Shown here piece by piece: positions 39,986-49,579 of a DNA stretch of 64,000 nucleotides. This DNA comes from Legionella_A sp963772805. GTDB lineage: Bacteria > Pseudomonadota > Gammaproteobacteria > Legionellales > Legionellaceae. A program made the position numbers and the translations under genes. The notes under the pieces were generated by a model. The model saw only the letters and a list, made by a program, of their open reading frames with translations, had not been told where the DNA came from and made no database searches. Numbering within the stretch: position 1 is the first letter of the stretch; every line of letters starts with the position of its first letter. The DNA lies in assembly GCA_963772805.1 (NCBI GenBank), contig CAVYYU010000002.1, positions 248,001 through 312,000 on the forward strand, given 5' to 3'.

Positions 39986-42073
39986 GTGTCAACAACACCT
40001 TTAGAATTGTATCGGAATATTGGAATTGCCGCGCACGTTGATGCGGGAAAAACAACTACAACTGAACGTGTATTATATTATACCGGTACTTCTCATAAAA
40101 TGGGTGAGGTGCATGACGGCGCGGCAACTATGGACTGGATGGTTCAGGAGCAGGAACGAGGAATTACTATTACTTCGGCTGCTACAACCTGTTACTGGTC
40201 CGGTATGGATGCGCAGTACTTGAAGCATCGTATTAATATTATTGACACGCCTGGGCACGTTGACTTTATGATCGAAGTTGAACGTTCTCTGCGCGTATTA
40301 GATGGCGCTATTGTGGTGTTTGACTCAGTGTCCGGGGTTGAGCCGCAGTCGGAAACTGTTTGGCGTCAGTCTGATAAGTACGGTGTGCCACGAATCGTAT
40401 TTGTCAATAAAATGGATCGTATGGGTGCTAATTTTCTACGCGTCGTTACCCAAATAAAGCAACGACTGGGATCAACACCGGTTGTAGTACAGCTACCGAT
40501 TGGTGCTGAAGAAACATTTGAGGGTGTGATAGACCTCGTTAAAATGAAAGCTATCTACTGGGATGATGAAAGCAAAGGAATGAGCTTTGAATATCATGAA
40601 ATCCCAGCAAGTCAACTCGAACAATGCAAAGCATTACGCGCTCAAATTATTGAAGCAGCGGCTGAAGCAAATGAAGGACTGATGCATAAATACCTTGATG
40701 GTATCGAGTTCACTGAAACAGAAATCAAAGAAGCAATAAGGCAGCGAACTATTAACAATGAGATAGTACCGGTGTTTTGTGGTTCGGCCTTTAAAAACAA
40801 AGGTGTTCAAGCAGTGTTAGATGGTGTTATTGATTATCTGCCAGCACCGATTGATGTTCCAGCAATTAAAGGTCTGGATGAAGATGGTGAGGAAGCTTTT
40901 CGAAAAACAGCGTATGATGAGCCGTTTTCTGCCTTGGCCTTTAAAATTGCAACGGATACGTTTGTTGGTACTTTGACCTATTTTCGTGTTTATTCAGGTG
41001 TGTTGAAATGTGGCGATACAATCTACAATCCAGTTAAAGGTAAAAAAGAACGCATCGGTAGACTTCTGCAAATGCACGCTAATTCACGTGAAGAAATAAA
41101 AGAAGTAAGAGCAGGCGATATTGCTGCGGCGGTAGGATTAAAATCAGTTACGACTGGTGATACGCTTTGTGACCTGAATAAAATAATTACGCTCGAGCGG
41201 ATGGATTTCCCCGACCCGGTTATCGCTGTTGCTGTTGAGCCAAGAACAAAAGTAGACCAGGAAAAAATGGGGGTTGCGCTTGGTAAGCTCGCCCAAGAAG
41301 ATCCTTCATTCAGAGTTCATACTGATGAAGAGTCTGGTCAAACGATTATTGAAGGTATGGGTGAGTTGCATCTTGAGATTATTGTTGACCGTATGCGGCG
41401 TGAATTTTTGGTTGAGGCAAACGTTGGTAAACCTCAGGTTGCATACCGTGAAACGTTGAAAAAAGCTGTAGAGCAAGAAGGAAAATTTGTACGTCAGTCT
41501 GGTGGTCGTGGTCAGTATGGACATGTTTGGTTGAAAATTGAACCCCAAAACCGCGGCGACGGGTATGAGTTTGTCAATGCAATTGTCGGTGGTGCTATTC
41601 CCAAAGAATATATCCCGGCAGTTGATAAGGGCATTCAAGAGCAACTGCAAAATGGCGTTATCGCTGGATACCCTGTTGTTGACGTAAAAGTAACGCTGTT
41701 TGATGGGTCTTACCATGATGTGGATTCAAGTGAGATGGCGTTTAAGATTGCAGGTTCATTAGGGTTTAAGCAGGGCGCGCAGAAAGCAGACCCGGTAATT
41801 CTTGAGCCAATTATGAGCGTGGAAGTAGTAACTCCTGAAGAATATATGGGCGATGTGATGGGTGACCTAAGCAGACGTCGTGGGATGTTACAAGGTATGG
41901 ATGAGTCCCCAGCTGGACGAGTAATTCGTGCTGAGGTGCCACTTGCCGAGATGTTTGGTTACTCAACAGACTTGCGTTCTGCAACGCAAGGTCGTGCGAC
42001 GTATACCATGGAATTCACAAAATATGCAGAAGCTCCGGCGAGTATTGCTGAAGCAATCATCAAGAAACAATAA
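39986..42073 (+). CDS. fusA: Elongation factor G
   Basis: EF-G translocates tRNA-mRNA on the ribosome using GTP. I start at GTG 39986 (STTPLELYRNIG), preceded by AAGAGAGA, giving 695 residues as in the family; longer in-frame starts overlap rpsG. G-motifs AHVDAGKTTTTER (P-loop), DTPGHVDF and NKMD are present, with the usual five domains. Confidence 0.97.
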   Translation: MSTTPLELYRNIGIAAHVDAGKTTTTERVLYYTGTSHKMGEVHDGAATMDWMVQEQERGITITSAATTCYWSGMDAQYLKHRINIIDTPGHVDFMIEVERSLRVLDGAIVVFDSVSGVEPQSETVWRQSDKYGVPRIVFVNKMDRMGANFLRVVTQIKQRLGSTPVVVQLPIGAEETFEGVIDLVKMKAIYWDDESKGMSFEYHEIPASQLEQCKALRAQIIEAAAEANEGLMHKYLDGIEFTETEIKEAIRQRTINNEIVPVFCGSAFKNKGVQAVLDGVIDYLPAPIDVPAIKGLDEDGEEAFRKTAYDEPFSALAFKIATDTFVGTLTYFRVYSGVLKCGDTIYNPVKGKKERIGRLLQMHANSREEIKEVRAGDIAAAVGLKSVTTGDTLCDLNKIITLERMDFPDPVIAVAVEPRTKVDQEKMGVALGKLAQEDPSFRVHTDEESGQTIIEGMGELHLEIIVDRMRREFLVEANVGKPQVAYRETLKKAVEQEGKFVRQSGGRGQYGHVWLKIEPQNRGDGYEFVNAIVGGAIPKEYIPAVDKGIQEQLQNGVIAGYPVVDVKVTLFDGSYHDVDSSEMAFKIAGSLGFKQGAQKADPVILEPIMSVEVVTPEEYMGDVMGDLSRRRGMLQGMDESPAGRVIRAEVPLAEMFGYSTDLRSATQGRATYTMEFTKYAEAPASIAEAIIKKQ

Positions 42074-42092
42074 AAGCTAACGAGGTATTGAC

Positions 42093-43283
42093 ATGGCGAA
42101 GGAAAAATTTGAGCGTAATAAGCCCCATATAAACGTAGGCACGATTGGTCACGTTGACCATGGTAAGACAACGTTAACGGCTGCTATTACGACTATTATG
42201 GCAAAGCTCCACGGTGGTACAGCGAAAGCTTACGATCAAATCGATGCGGCCCCAGAAGAGCGCGAGCGCGGAATTACCATTTCAACAGCACACGTTGAAT
42301 ATGAATCAGCGAACCGCCACTATGCTCACGTTGATTGTCCAGGCCATGCTGACTATGTAAAGAACATGATTACCGGCGCGGCTCAAATGGATGGCGGTAT
42401 TTTGGTTGTTTCTGCGGCTGATGGTCCTATGCCACAAACTCGCGAGCACATTTTGTTGTCTCGTCAAGTTGGCGTGCCCTACATTGTTGTCTTTTTAAAC
42501 AAAGCTGACATGGTGGATGACGCAGAGTTGCTGGAACTGGTCGAGATGGAAGTTCGGGATCTGTTAAGCTCTTATGACTTCCCTGGTGACGATATTCCTA
42601 TTATTGTCGGCTCAGCTTTAAAAGCGTTAGAAGGTGATACCAGTGATATCGGCATACCCGCTATCGTGAAGTTGGTTGAGACAATGGATTCATATTTTCC
42701 TGAGCCTGTTCGTAATATTGACAAAGCATTCTTGTTGCCAATTGAGGATGTATTCTCAATTTCTGGCCGTGGCACAGTTGTTACTGGCCGTGTTGAATGC
42801 GGTATTGTAAAAGTTGGTGAAGAAGTCGAGATTGTCGGGATTCACGACACGATTAAAACCACATGTACTGGCGTTGAAATGTTCCGCAAGTTGCTTGATG
42901 AGGGACGTGCTGGAGATAACGTTGGTGTGCTGTTGCGCGGTACTAAGCGTGACGAAGTTGAGCGCGGCCAAGTATTGGCTAAGCCAGGTTCGATTAAACC
43001 ACATACCAAGTTTGAAGCAGAAGTTTATGTTCTATCTAAAAATGAAGGCGGTCGACATACACCATTTTTCAATGGCTATCGTCCTCAGTTTTACTTCAGA
43101 ACAACTGATGTAACAGGAACTTGTGATTTACCTGAAGGTATTGAGATGGTTATGCCAGGTGATAACGTACAAATGGTTATTAATCTGCATGCTCCAATTG
43201 CAATGGATGAAGGTTTGCGCTTCGCTATACGGGAAGGTGGCCGTACAGTCGGTGCCGGTGTTGTTGCTAAAATCATTGAGTGA
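42093..43283 (+). CDS. tuf: Elongation factor Tu, copy 2
   Basis: Second EF-Tu gene, at the standard end of the str operon. It encodes the same 396-residue protein as the copy at 25619 except for the last residue (Glu instead of Val). Reading the two side by side, I see DNA differences only at codons 7, 12 and 383 (all silent), codon 396 and the stop. GAGGTATTGAC provides the ribosome-binding site. The stop TGA lies five bases before the rpsJ ATG, so str and S10 genes are joined without a visible promoter. Confidence 0.98.
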   Translation: MAKEKFERNKPHINVGTIGHVDHGKTTLTAAITTIMAKLHGGTAKAYDQIDAAPEERERGITISTAHVEYESANRHYAHVDCPGHADYVKNMITGAAQMDGGILVVSAADGPMPQTREHILLSRQVGVPYIVVFLNKADMVDDAELLELVEMEVRDLLSSYDFPGDDIPIIVGSALKALEGDTSDIGIPAIVKLVETMDSYFPEPVRNIDKAFLLPIEDVFSISGRGTVVTGRVECGIVKVGEEVEIVGIHDTIKTTCTGVEMFRKLLDEGRAGDNVGVLLRGTKRDEVERGQVLAKPGSIKPHTKFEAEVYVLSKNEGGRHTPFFNGYRPQFYFRTTDVTGTCDLPEGIEMVMPGDNVQMVINLHAPIAMDEGLRFAIREGGRTVGAGVVAKIIE

Positions 43284-43288
43284 ATAAA

Positions 43289-43603
43289 ATGAGCAATCAA
43301 AATATTAAAATTCGTCTGAAGTCTTTTGACCATAGGATGATAGATGTATCAACACGTGAAATTGTTGATACAGCTAAACGTACCGGCGCACAGATCCGTG
43401 GGCCGATACCGCTGCCAATTAGAAAAGAAAAGTTTACTGTATTAACTTCACCGCATGTCAATAAAGACGCGCGAGATCAATATGAGTTACGTACGCATAA
43501 ACGACTGGTTGTAATTGTCAATCCAACAGAAAAAACAGTTGATGCATTGATGAAGCTTGATTTGGCAGCCGGTGTAGATGTTCAGATTAGCCTGGAAGAT
43601 TAG
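43289..43603 (+). CDS. rpsJ: 30S ribosomal protein S10 (NusE)
   Basis: S10 of the 30S head, also NusE of antitermination complexes. ATG 43289 gives 104 residues starting MSNQNIKIRLKSFDH, the family length; a GTG at 43280 overlapping tuf is less likely. The conserved GPIPLPI loop is present. No S10-type leader precedes it. Confidence 0.96.
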   Translation: MSNQNIKIRLKSFDHRMIDVSTREIVDTAKRTGAQIRGPIPLPIRKEKFTVLTSPHVNKDARDQYELRTHKRLVVIVNPTEKTVDALMKLDLAAGVDVQISLED

Positions 43604-43638
43604 GCAGAAGAACACAGGAAATTTAATGAGGTGTTAGT

Positions 43639-44289
43639 ATGACGATCGGTTTATTAGGCCGTAAAATCGGTATGACGCGAGTATTTACAGCAGAGGGACA
43701 ATCCATTCCTGTGTCTGTTGTGGAAGTTCATCCTAATCGCGTTTCACAACTGAAAGATGTTGAGAGAGATGGTTACACTGCGATCCAGCTCACTGGTGGT
43801 AGCAAGAAGGCAAGCCGTGTTAGTAAGCCTATGGCCGGACATTTTGCAAAAGCAGAAATTGAAGCTGGTGATATGCTTGGTGAATTCAGAATTGATACCA
43901 TTAATGGATTTGCACTTGGACAAGTTGTAACTGTTGCAGACGTTTTTAATGAAGGGCAGTTCGTCGACGTAACAGCCACTTCTAAAGGCAAGGGGTTTGC
44001 TGGTACTGTAAAACGCCATAACTTCGCTACACAAGATGCCACCCATGGTAATTCCCGATCGCATCGCGTACCAGGCTCTATTGGTCAGAACCAGAGTCCA
44101 GGTCGTGTATTCAAAGGGAAAAAAATGGCGGGTCACATGGGTAATGTACGTTGCACGACTCAAACACTACAAGTCGTACGAGTAGATACTGATCGCAATT
44201 TACTGTTGATCAAAGGTGCAATCCCTGGTGCTCCTGGCGCCCGAGTTGAAGTAAAGCCCGCAGTTAAAAAGCAGAATAGGGGCAAATGA
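43639..44289 (+). CDS. rplC: 50S ribosomal protein L3
   Basis: L3, 216 residues, begins MTIGLLGRKIGMTRVF and has the long loop with SIGQNQSPGRVFKGKKMAGHMG reaching the peptidyl-transferase region (quoted here in its key run GQNQSPGRVFKGKKMAG). Its stop overlaps the rplD start. Confidence 0.97.
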   Translation: MTIGLLGRKIGMTRVFTAEGQSIPVSVVEVHPNRVSQLKDVERDGYTAIQLTGGSKKASRVSKPMAGHFAKAEIEAGDMLGEFRIDTINGFALGQVVTVADVFNEGQFVDVTATSKGKGFAGTVKRHNFATQDATHGNSRSHRVPGSIGQNQSPGRVFKGKKMAGHMGNVRCTTQTLQVVRVDTDRNLLLIKGAIPGAPGARVEVKPAVKKQNRGK

Positions 44290-44894
44290 TGCAATTAGTT
44301 ACTAAAGATACAAACGCTAAAATTGATGTAAGTGATATAATTTTCGCCTATGACTATAACGAGGGTTTGGTTCACCAAGCCGTTGTTACCTTTATGAATA
44401 ATTCTCGTAGCGGCAACAGTGCACAGAAGACGCGCTCTGAAGTTCGTGGTGGTGGTAAAAAACCGTGGAATCAAAAAGGTACTGGTCGTGCTCGCGCTGG
44501 AACCATTCGTAGCCCGCTTTGGCGTTCAGGTGGTGTGACATTTGCCTCTAAGAAACGAGATTATTCACAAAAAATTAATAAAAAAATGTACAAACGCGCT
44601 ATGCGTAGTATAATCTCCGAGCTTCAACGAACAGGAAACCTGATTGTTGTTAGTGATTTCCAGTGCTCTACTTTGAAAACAAAGGATTTCATCAATAAAA
44701 TGAATGACTTGCAATTAAAGAATGCACTTATCGTTATGAGTGAAGTCGGTGAGTTTGAATATTTGGCGTCTCGAAATTTGATCCAATATGATATTTGCGA
44801 TGTAACTACGTTGGATCCTGTCAGTTTGTTACGTTATGAGCAAGTGTTGATGACTGAAGATGCCGTCAAAAAATTAGAGGAGCAGTTACAATGA
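44289..44894 (+). CDS. rplD: 50S ribosomal protein L4
   Basis: L4 lines the exit tunnel and in E. coli represses the S10 operon. Two ATGs overlap (44286, 44289); I choose 44289 since AGGGG then has six-base spacing. 201 residues with GGGKKPWNQKGTGRARAG, the tunnel loop. Confidence 0.95.
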   Translation: MQLVTKDTNAKIDVSDIIFAYDYNEGLVHQAVVTFMNNSRSGNSAQKTRSEVRGGGKKPWNQKGTGRARAGTIRSPLWRSGGVTFASKKRDYSQKINKKMYKRAMRSIISELQRTGNLIVVSDFQCSTLKTKDFINKMNDLQLKNALIVMSEVGEFEYLASRNLIQYDICDVTTLDPVSLLRYEQVLMTEDAVKKLEEQLQ

Positions 44895-45187
44895 ATGCTG
44901 AAAGACTGTTGATGGTTCTTCGTGAGCCACATACCTCTGAGAAAACAACGGTTATGGCCGACAAGTTTAAGCAATTCACATTTAAGGTGCTGAAAACGGC
45001 AACTAAGGGTGAAATTAAACTGGCTGTTGAACATATGTTTAATGTGAAAGTTAAAAAAGTATGTGTCCTTAATGTAAAAGGAAAAAGAAAGCGATTCAAG
45101 CAACTGAGCGGAAAACGCAGTGACTGGAAAAAAGCTTTTGTTTCTCTGCACACAGGTTATGACATTGACTTCACAGTTACTGAATAA
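44891..45187 (+). CDS. rplW: 50S ribosomal protein L23
   Basis: L23 at the tunnel exit binds trigger factor and SRP. 98 residues; start MNAERLLMVLREPHTSEK overlaps the last four bases of rplD, implying coupling. Confidence 0.96.
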   Translation: MNAERLLMVLREPHTSEKTTVMADKFKQFTFKVLKTATKGEIKLAVEHMFNVKVKKVCVLNVKGKRKRFKQLSGKRSDWKKAFVSLHTGYDIDFTVTE

Positions 45188-45201
45188 TAAGGCAGATTAA
45201 G

Positions 45202-46029
45202 ATGGCATTAATAAAATCGAAACCAACGTCGCCTGGTAAGCGTGGTCAGATTCGTGTTGTTCACCATCATCTCCATAAGGGCAAACCTCATGGACCTTTG
45301 GTTGAGACATTAAACAAATCCGGTGGACGAAACAATCAAGGTCGTATTACCGTACGACATATAGGTGGCGGTGTTCGCACTCAATACCGGATGATTGATT
45401 TTAAACGGGACAAAGACCGAATTGAAGCGCGAGTTGAACGTATTGAATATGATCCAAATCGCTCAGCCCTAATTGCTTTGCTTCTTTACAAAGATGGTGA
45501 ACGACGTTACATTATCGCATCTTCTGGTTTAATGAAGGACGATGTTGTTGTTAGTGGTGATGATTCGCCTATCAGCAATGGTAACTGTTTGCCCTTAAAA
45601 AATATCCCTGTTGGTACAACAATTCACTGTGTTGAGTTGAAGCCAGGCAAGGGTGCGCAAATGTTACGCAGCGCCGGATGCAGTGGACAGATCGTAGCTA
45701 AAGAAGGCGCTTACGTAACTTTAAAGTTGCGTTCAGGCGAGATGAGGAAGGTTTTGGCATCTTGTCGAGCAGTCGTTGGTGAGGTAAGCAATAGTGAGCA
45801 TAGTTTGCGTGTGCTCGGTAAGGCAGGTGCTACAAGATGGCGTGGTGTTAGACCAACAGTACGTGGTGTCGCGATGAACCCTGTTGATCACCCGCATGGT
45901 GGCGGTGAGGGAAGAACTTCAGGCGGACGACATCCTGTTACTCCTTGGGGTGTTCCTACCAAAGGATATAAAACAAGAAGTAATAAGCGAACTGATAAAT
46001 TTATCGTCAGAAGACGCAAGAGAAAATAA
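45202..46029 (+). CDS. rplB: 50S ribosomal protein L2
   Basis: L2 contacts the peptidyl-transferase centre. 275 residues, with MNPVDHPHGGGEGRTSGG and HPVTPWGVPTKG in the C-terminal domain including the conserved His. Normal length. Confidence 0.98.
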   Translation: MALIKSKPTSPGKRGQIRVVHHHLHKGKPHGPLVETLNKSGGRNNQGRITVRHIGGGVRTQYRMIDFKRDKDRIEARVERIEYDPNRSALIALLLYKDGERRYIIASSGLMKDDVVVSGDDSPISNGNCLPLKNIPVGTTIHCVELKPGKGAQMLRSAGCSGQIVAKEGAYVTLKLRSGEMRKVLASCRAVVGEVSNSEHSLRVLGKAGATRWRGVRPTVRGVAMNPVDHPHGGGEGRTSGGRHPVTPWGVPTKGYKTRSNKRTDKFIVRRRKRK

Positions 46030-46048
46030 TTAGTGAGAGGATATTAAG

Positions 46049-46327
46049 GTGGCTCGTTCTATTAGAAAAGGTCCTTTTATCGATCATCACCTGCTAAATA
46101 AAGTGGAAGTGGCGGTCGCATCAAAGTCTAAAAAACCAATTAAAACTTGGTCAAGACGTTCGACTATCATCCCTGAGATGATTGATTTGACCATAGCTGT
46201 GCATAACGGCAAAGATCATGTTCCTGTATATATCACAGATAACATGGTTGGTCATAAGTTGGGTGAGTTTGCCATGACTCGTACATTCAAAGGCCATGCT
46301 GGTGACAGAAAGGCTAAAGGTAAGTAA
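46049..46327 (+). CDS. rpsS: 30S ribosomal protein S19
   Basis: S19 of the 30S head, 92 residues, GTG start after GAGAGG. Contains RSIRKGPFIDHHLL and MVGHKLGEFAMTRTF. Confidence 0.97.
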   Translation: MARSIRKGPFIDHHLLNKVEVAVASKSKKPIKTWSRRSTIIPEMIDLTIAVHNGKDHVPVYITDNMVGHKLGEFAMTRTFKGHAGDRKAKGK

Positions 46328-46336
46328 GAGGCGACG

Positions 46337-46672
46337 ATGGAAGTTACAGCAAAATTAAAAAACGCACCTTTATCTGCTCAAAAAGGTAGATTGGTTGCCG
46401 ATATGATTCGGAAGATGAAGGTCTCCGGAGCGCTTGATGTTCTCAAGTTTACTCCAAAGAAAGGTGCTAAGTTGATGCTTAAGTTATTAGAATCTGCAAT
46501 TGCAAACGCAGAAAATAATAACGGTGCTGATATCGACGAACTTAAAGTAGGTGTGGTTTTTGTAGATGAATCTACAACGCTGAAGCGAATTAGTCCGCGC
46601 GCTAAAGGGCGTGCAAACAGAATTTGCAAGCGTACCTGCCATATCACCATTAAAGTGTCTGACGAGGAATAG
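46337..46672 (+). CDS. rplV: 50S ribosomal protein L22
   Basis: L22 lines the exit tunnel; 111 residues. The tunnel hairpin loop shows LKRISPRAKGRANRICKRTCH, here as TLKRISPRAKGRANRI, with no deletion of the macrolide-resistance type. Two bases separate it from rpsC. Confidence 0.96.
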   Translation: MEVTAKLKNAPLSAQKGRLVADMIRKMKVSGALDVLKFTPKKGAKLMLKLLESAIANAENNNGADIDELKVGVVFVDESTTLKRISPRAKGRANRICKRTCHITIKVSDEE

Positions 46673-46674
46673 CA

Positions 46675-47331
46675 ATGGGACAGAAAGTAAACCCAATCGG
46701 TATCCGACTAGGTATTGTAAAAGATTGGAACTCTAAGTGGTATGCAGGCAAAGATTACGCCAAACTACTAAATCAAGATATTAATCTTCGAAAATATCTG
46801 AAGAAAAAATTGATGTCTGCTTCAGTGAGTCGTATTGAGATTAAAAGACCTGCTAACAATGCGGTCGTTACAATACATTCAGCCCGGCCCGGGGTACTTA
46901 TTGGGAAAAAGGGCGGTGGTATTGAGGCGCTTCGCAGTGAAATTTCTCAAAAATTAGGTGTTCCAGTTCATTTGAACATCGAAGAAGTAAGAAAGCCTGA
47001 ATTGGACTCTACATTAGTCGCGGAAAGTATAGCTCAGCAATTAGAGCAACGTGTTATGTTTCGCCGTGCGATGAAGAGAGCCGTTACATCGGCGTTAAAA
47101 TCAGGTGCGAAAGGTATCAAAATTTGTGTTAGTGGACGTCTAGGTGGTGCAGAAATTGCGCGCAGTGAATGGTATAGGGAAGGACGCGTTCCTTTACATA
47201 CCTTTCGTGCAGACATTGATTATGGTACTGCGGAATCTAAAACCACTTATGGAATTATCGGCGTAAAAGTCTGGATTTTTAAGGGCGAGAACGTCCCTCA
47301 GAAGATTCGTAACACTGACAGTAATAAGTGA
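46675..47331 (+). CDS. rpsC: 30S ribosomal protein S3
   Basis: S3 at the mRNA entry site; 218 residues (E. coli 233, shorter C-terminal tail). MGQKVNPIGIRLG start and KH-domain GVLIGKKGGGIE are intact. Confidence 0.97.
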   Translation: MGQKVNPIGIRLGIVKDWNSKWYAGKDYAKLLNQDINLRKYLKKKLMSASVSRIEIKRPANNAVVTIHSARPGVLIGKKGGGIEALRSEISQKLGVPVHLNIEEVRKPELDSTLVAESIAQQLEQRVMFRRAMKRAVTSALKSGAKGIKICVSGRLGGAEIARSEWYREGRVPLHTFRADIDYGTAESKTTYGIIGVKVWIFKGENVPQKIRNTDSNK

Positions 47332-47347
47332 GTGAGGATTTGCAATT

Positions 47348-47761
47348 ATGTTACAGCCAAAACGAACAAAATATCGCAAGCAAATGAAAGGCCGGAATCG
47401 TGGCCTCGCCCAAAGAGGCTCTAATATCAGCTTTGGCGAATTTGGTTTGAAAGCGATGGAAAGAGGTAGGTTGACTGCGCGCCAAATTGAAGCTGCTCGT
47501 CGAGCTATGACCCGTCACATAAAACGTGGCGGAAAGATCTGGATACGTGTGTTTCCTGATAAGCCAATTACACAAAAACCACTGGAAGTTAGGCAGGGTA
47601 AAGGTAAGGGTAGCGTTGAGTATTGGGTAGCCCAAATTAAGCCAGGTAAAATCCTTTTTGAAATGGAAGGCGTTACCAGAGAACTGGCTATTGAAGCATT
47701 CGATCTCGCAAAAGCGAAACTTCCGTTCAAGGTATCATTTGAAGAGCGCAAGGTGATGTGA
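47348..47761 (+). CDS. rplP: 50S ribosomal protein L16
   Basis: L16 helps position A-site tRNA; 137 residues beginning MLQPKRTKYRKQMKGRNRG. The stop TGA shares a base with the rpmC ATG. Confidence 0.97.
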   Translation: MLQPKRTKYRKQMKGRNRGLAQRGSNISFGEFGLKAMERGRLTARQIEAARRAMTRHIKRGGKIWIRVFPDKPITQKPLEVRQGKGKGSVEYWVAQIKPGKILFEMEGVTRELAIEAFDLAKAKLPFKVSFEERKVM

Positions 47762-47964
47762 TGAAAAAAACAGACGAATTAAAGAAAATGACAGTTGAAG
47801 AATTACAAACCGAGTTGCTCTCTCTGCGTAAGGATCAGTTTGCACTGCGTATGAAAAAAGCTAATGGTAGTCTTGAAAAAAATCACTTGGTAACAATGGT
47901 GAGAAGATCAATTGCCAGAGTAAAAACAATTATGACTGAAAAAGCAGGAGATGGTCATGTCTAA
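47761..47964 (+). CDS. rpmC: 50S ribosomal protein L29
   Basis: 67 residues at the tunnel exit. ATG 47761 (TGATG overlap with rplP) is preferred over GTG 47758. The core EELQTELLSLRKDQFALRM is typical. Confidence 0.95.
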   Translation: MKKTDELKKMTVEELQTELLSLRKDQFALRMKKANGSLEKNHLVTMVRRSIARVKTIMTEKAGDGHV

Positions 47965-48208
47965 TCCTGAATCAAAAGGTAGAACACTACTTGGTAAAGT
48001 AGTTAGCGATAAAATGCAAAAGACTATTGTTGTGATGGTTGAAAGAACCGTTAAACATCCAAAGTATGGTAAAATCATGAAACGCAGAACAAAACTGCAC
48101 GCTCATGATGAAAATCAAGTATGTAAAATTGGTAATACTGTGAGAATTCGTGAATCTAGGCCTCTTTCTAAACTGAAATGCTGGGTGCTAGTCGAAGTAA
48201 TTTGCTGA
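47957..48208 (+). CDS. rpsQ: 30S ribosomal protein S17
   Basis: 83 residues. ATG 47957 is chosen over ATG 47951 because AGGAG (47946-47950) then has six-base spacing; it overlaps the rpmC end by eight bases. GKVVSDKMQKTIVV is the conserved opening. Confidence 0.95.
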   Translation: MSNPESKGRTLLGKVVSDKMQKTIVVMVERTVKHPKYGKIMKRRTKLHAHDENQVCKIGNTVRIRESRPLSKLKCWVLVEVIC

Positions 48209-48226
48209 AATTCATAGTTGTTTTAC

Positions 48227-48255
48227 TTTCAAAAAATCCAGAGGGCTGATATAAT
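48227..48255 (+). promoter_or_regulatory. Internal promoter before rplN
   Basis: TATAAT at 48250-48255 with an extended -10 (TGA directly before) and TTTCAA at 48227-48232 as a weak -35 with 17-base spacing. The 88-base rpsQ-rplN gap marks the S10/spc operon boundary, where E. coli also has a promoter. Confidence 0.7.
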
Positions 48256-48296
48256 CAGCAACCTTTTTCTGGTCGAATTTAGAGCTGGGGAATAGA

Positions 48297-48662
48297 ATGA
48301 TACAAATGCAGACAGTGCTTGAAGTTGCAGATAATAGCGGAGCACGAAGAGTGATGTGTATCAAAGTGCTTGGCGGATCGCATAGACGATATGCCCGCGT
48401 TGGTGATGTTATCAAAGTAAGCATTAAAGATGCTATACCACGAAGTAAAGTCAAAAAAGGCGCTGTGATGAATGCGGTAGTTGTACGTACATGTCAAGGT
48501 GTTCGTCGTGACGATGGTTCTTTGATCCGTTTTGATGGCAATGCAGCAGTGCTTTTAAATAACCAGAATGAGCCAATTGGTACCCGTATATTTGGGCCTG
48601 TGACTCGCGAGTTAAGAGAGCGGTTTATGAAAATTATCTCTCTTGCTCCTGAAGTATTATAA
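48297..48662 (+). CDS. rplN: 50S ribosomal protein L14
   Basis: L14, 121 residues, start MIQMQTVLEVADNSGAR and ending KIISLAPEVL. First gene of the spc group; GGGGAA precedes the ATG. Confidence 0.97.
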   Translation: MIQMQTVLEVADNSGARRVMCIKVLGGSHRRYARVGDVIKVSIKDAIPRSKVKKGAVMNAVVVRTCQGVRRDDGSLIRFDGNAAVLLNNQNEPIGTRIFGPVTRELRERFMKIISLAPEVL

Positions 48663-48674
48663 GAAGGATTGTTT

Positions 48675-49001
48675 ATGAAACGCATTAAACGAGGTGATAC
48701 TGTTATAGTTATCGCTGGGAAAAGCAAAAACCATGTCGGAAAGGTGGTTTTAGTAGGTGATGGTGAAGTTATTGTTGAAGGTGCTAATTTGATTAAAAAG
48801 CACGTAAAACCTAATCCACAAATCGACCAGAAAGGCGGGATTATCTCGAGGGAAGCTCCTTTAGATATATCAAACGTTGCGATGTATAACCCGATGACCA
48901 AGAAAGCAGACAAGGTTGGCTTTAAGTTTCTTGAGAAAGAGGGTGATTCGCGAAAGGTAAGATACTTCAAATCGAATAATGAAGTAGTTGACCTTATTTA
49001 A
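48675..49001 (+). CDS. rplX: 50S ribosomal protein L24
   Basis: L24 assembly initiator; 108 residues with KOW-type GDTVIVIAGKSKNHVGKV. ATG 48675 has AGGA six bases upstream; TTG 48669 is less likely. Confidence 0.96.
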   Translation: MKRIKRGDTVIVIAGKSKNHVGKVVLVGDGEVIVEGANLIKKHVKPNPQIDQKGGIISREAPLDISNVAMYNPMTKKADKVGFKFLEKEGDSRKVRYFKSNNEVVDLI

Positions 49002-49014
49002 TTAGGTGATGGAA

Positions 49015-49566
49015 ATGGCAAGACTTAGAGAGTTTTATAATAAAGATGTAGTCGGAATGATGATGAGTAAATTCGGCTACAAAAGCGTTATGCAAGTGCC
49101 AAAAATTCAAAAAATAACACTTAATATGGGTGTTGGTGAAGCGGTAGCTGACAAGAAAGTCATGAATTTCGCATTGGAAGATATGTCAAGAATCGCAGGT
49201 CAAAAACCTGTTGTGACTCTGGCCAAAAAATCTATTGCCGGTTTTAAAATTCGAGAAGAATGGCCGATTGGTTGTAAAGTAACTTTACGAAGCGATCGTA
49301 TGTATGAGTTTTTAGATAGACTGATAACCATTACATTGCCACGTGTACGCGACTTTCGTGGTCTGAACCCCAAGTCATTTGATGGCACAGGCAACTATAG
49401 TATGGGTATTCATGAGCAGATCGTTTTTGCCGAAATTGACTTCGATAAGATCGATGTGATCCGCGGGCTTGATATTTGTATTACAACAAGCGCCAAAACT
49501 AATGAGGAAGCGAAAGCTTTATTAGAAGCATTTAATCTTCCTTTAAAAGATAAACATCGAAAATAA
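49015..49566 (+). CDS. rplE: 50S ribosomal protein L5
   Basis: L5 binds 5S rRNA and P-site tRNA; 183 residues. ATG 49015 (MARLREFYN) is the family start although GTG 49006 and ATG 49009 are in frame. KITLNMGVGEA and FRGLNPKSFDGTGNY are diagnostic. Confidence 0.96.
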   Translation: MARLREFYNKDVVGMMMSKFGYKSVMQVPKIQKITLNMGVGEAVADKKVMNFALEDMSRIAGQKPVVTLAKKSIAGFKIREEWPIGCKVTLRSDRMYEFLDRLITITLPRVRDFRGLNPKSFDGTGNYSMGIHEQIVFAEIDFDKIDVIRGLDICITTSAKTNEEAKALLEAFNLPLKDKHRK

Positions 49567-49579
49567 GAAGGGTATAACT

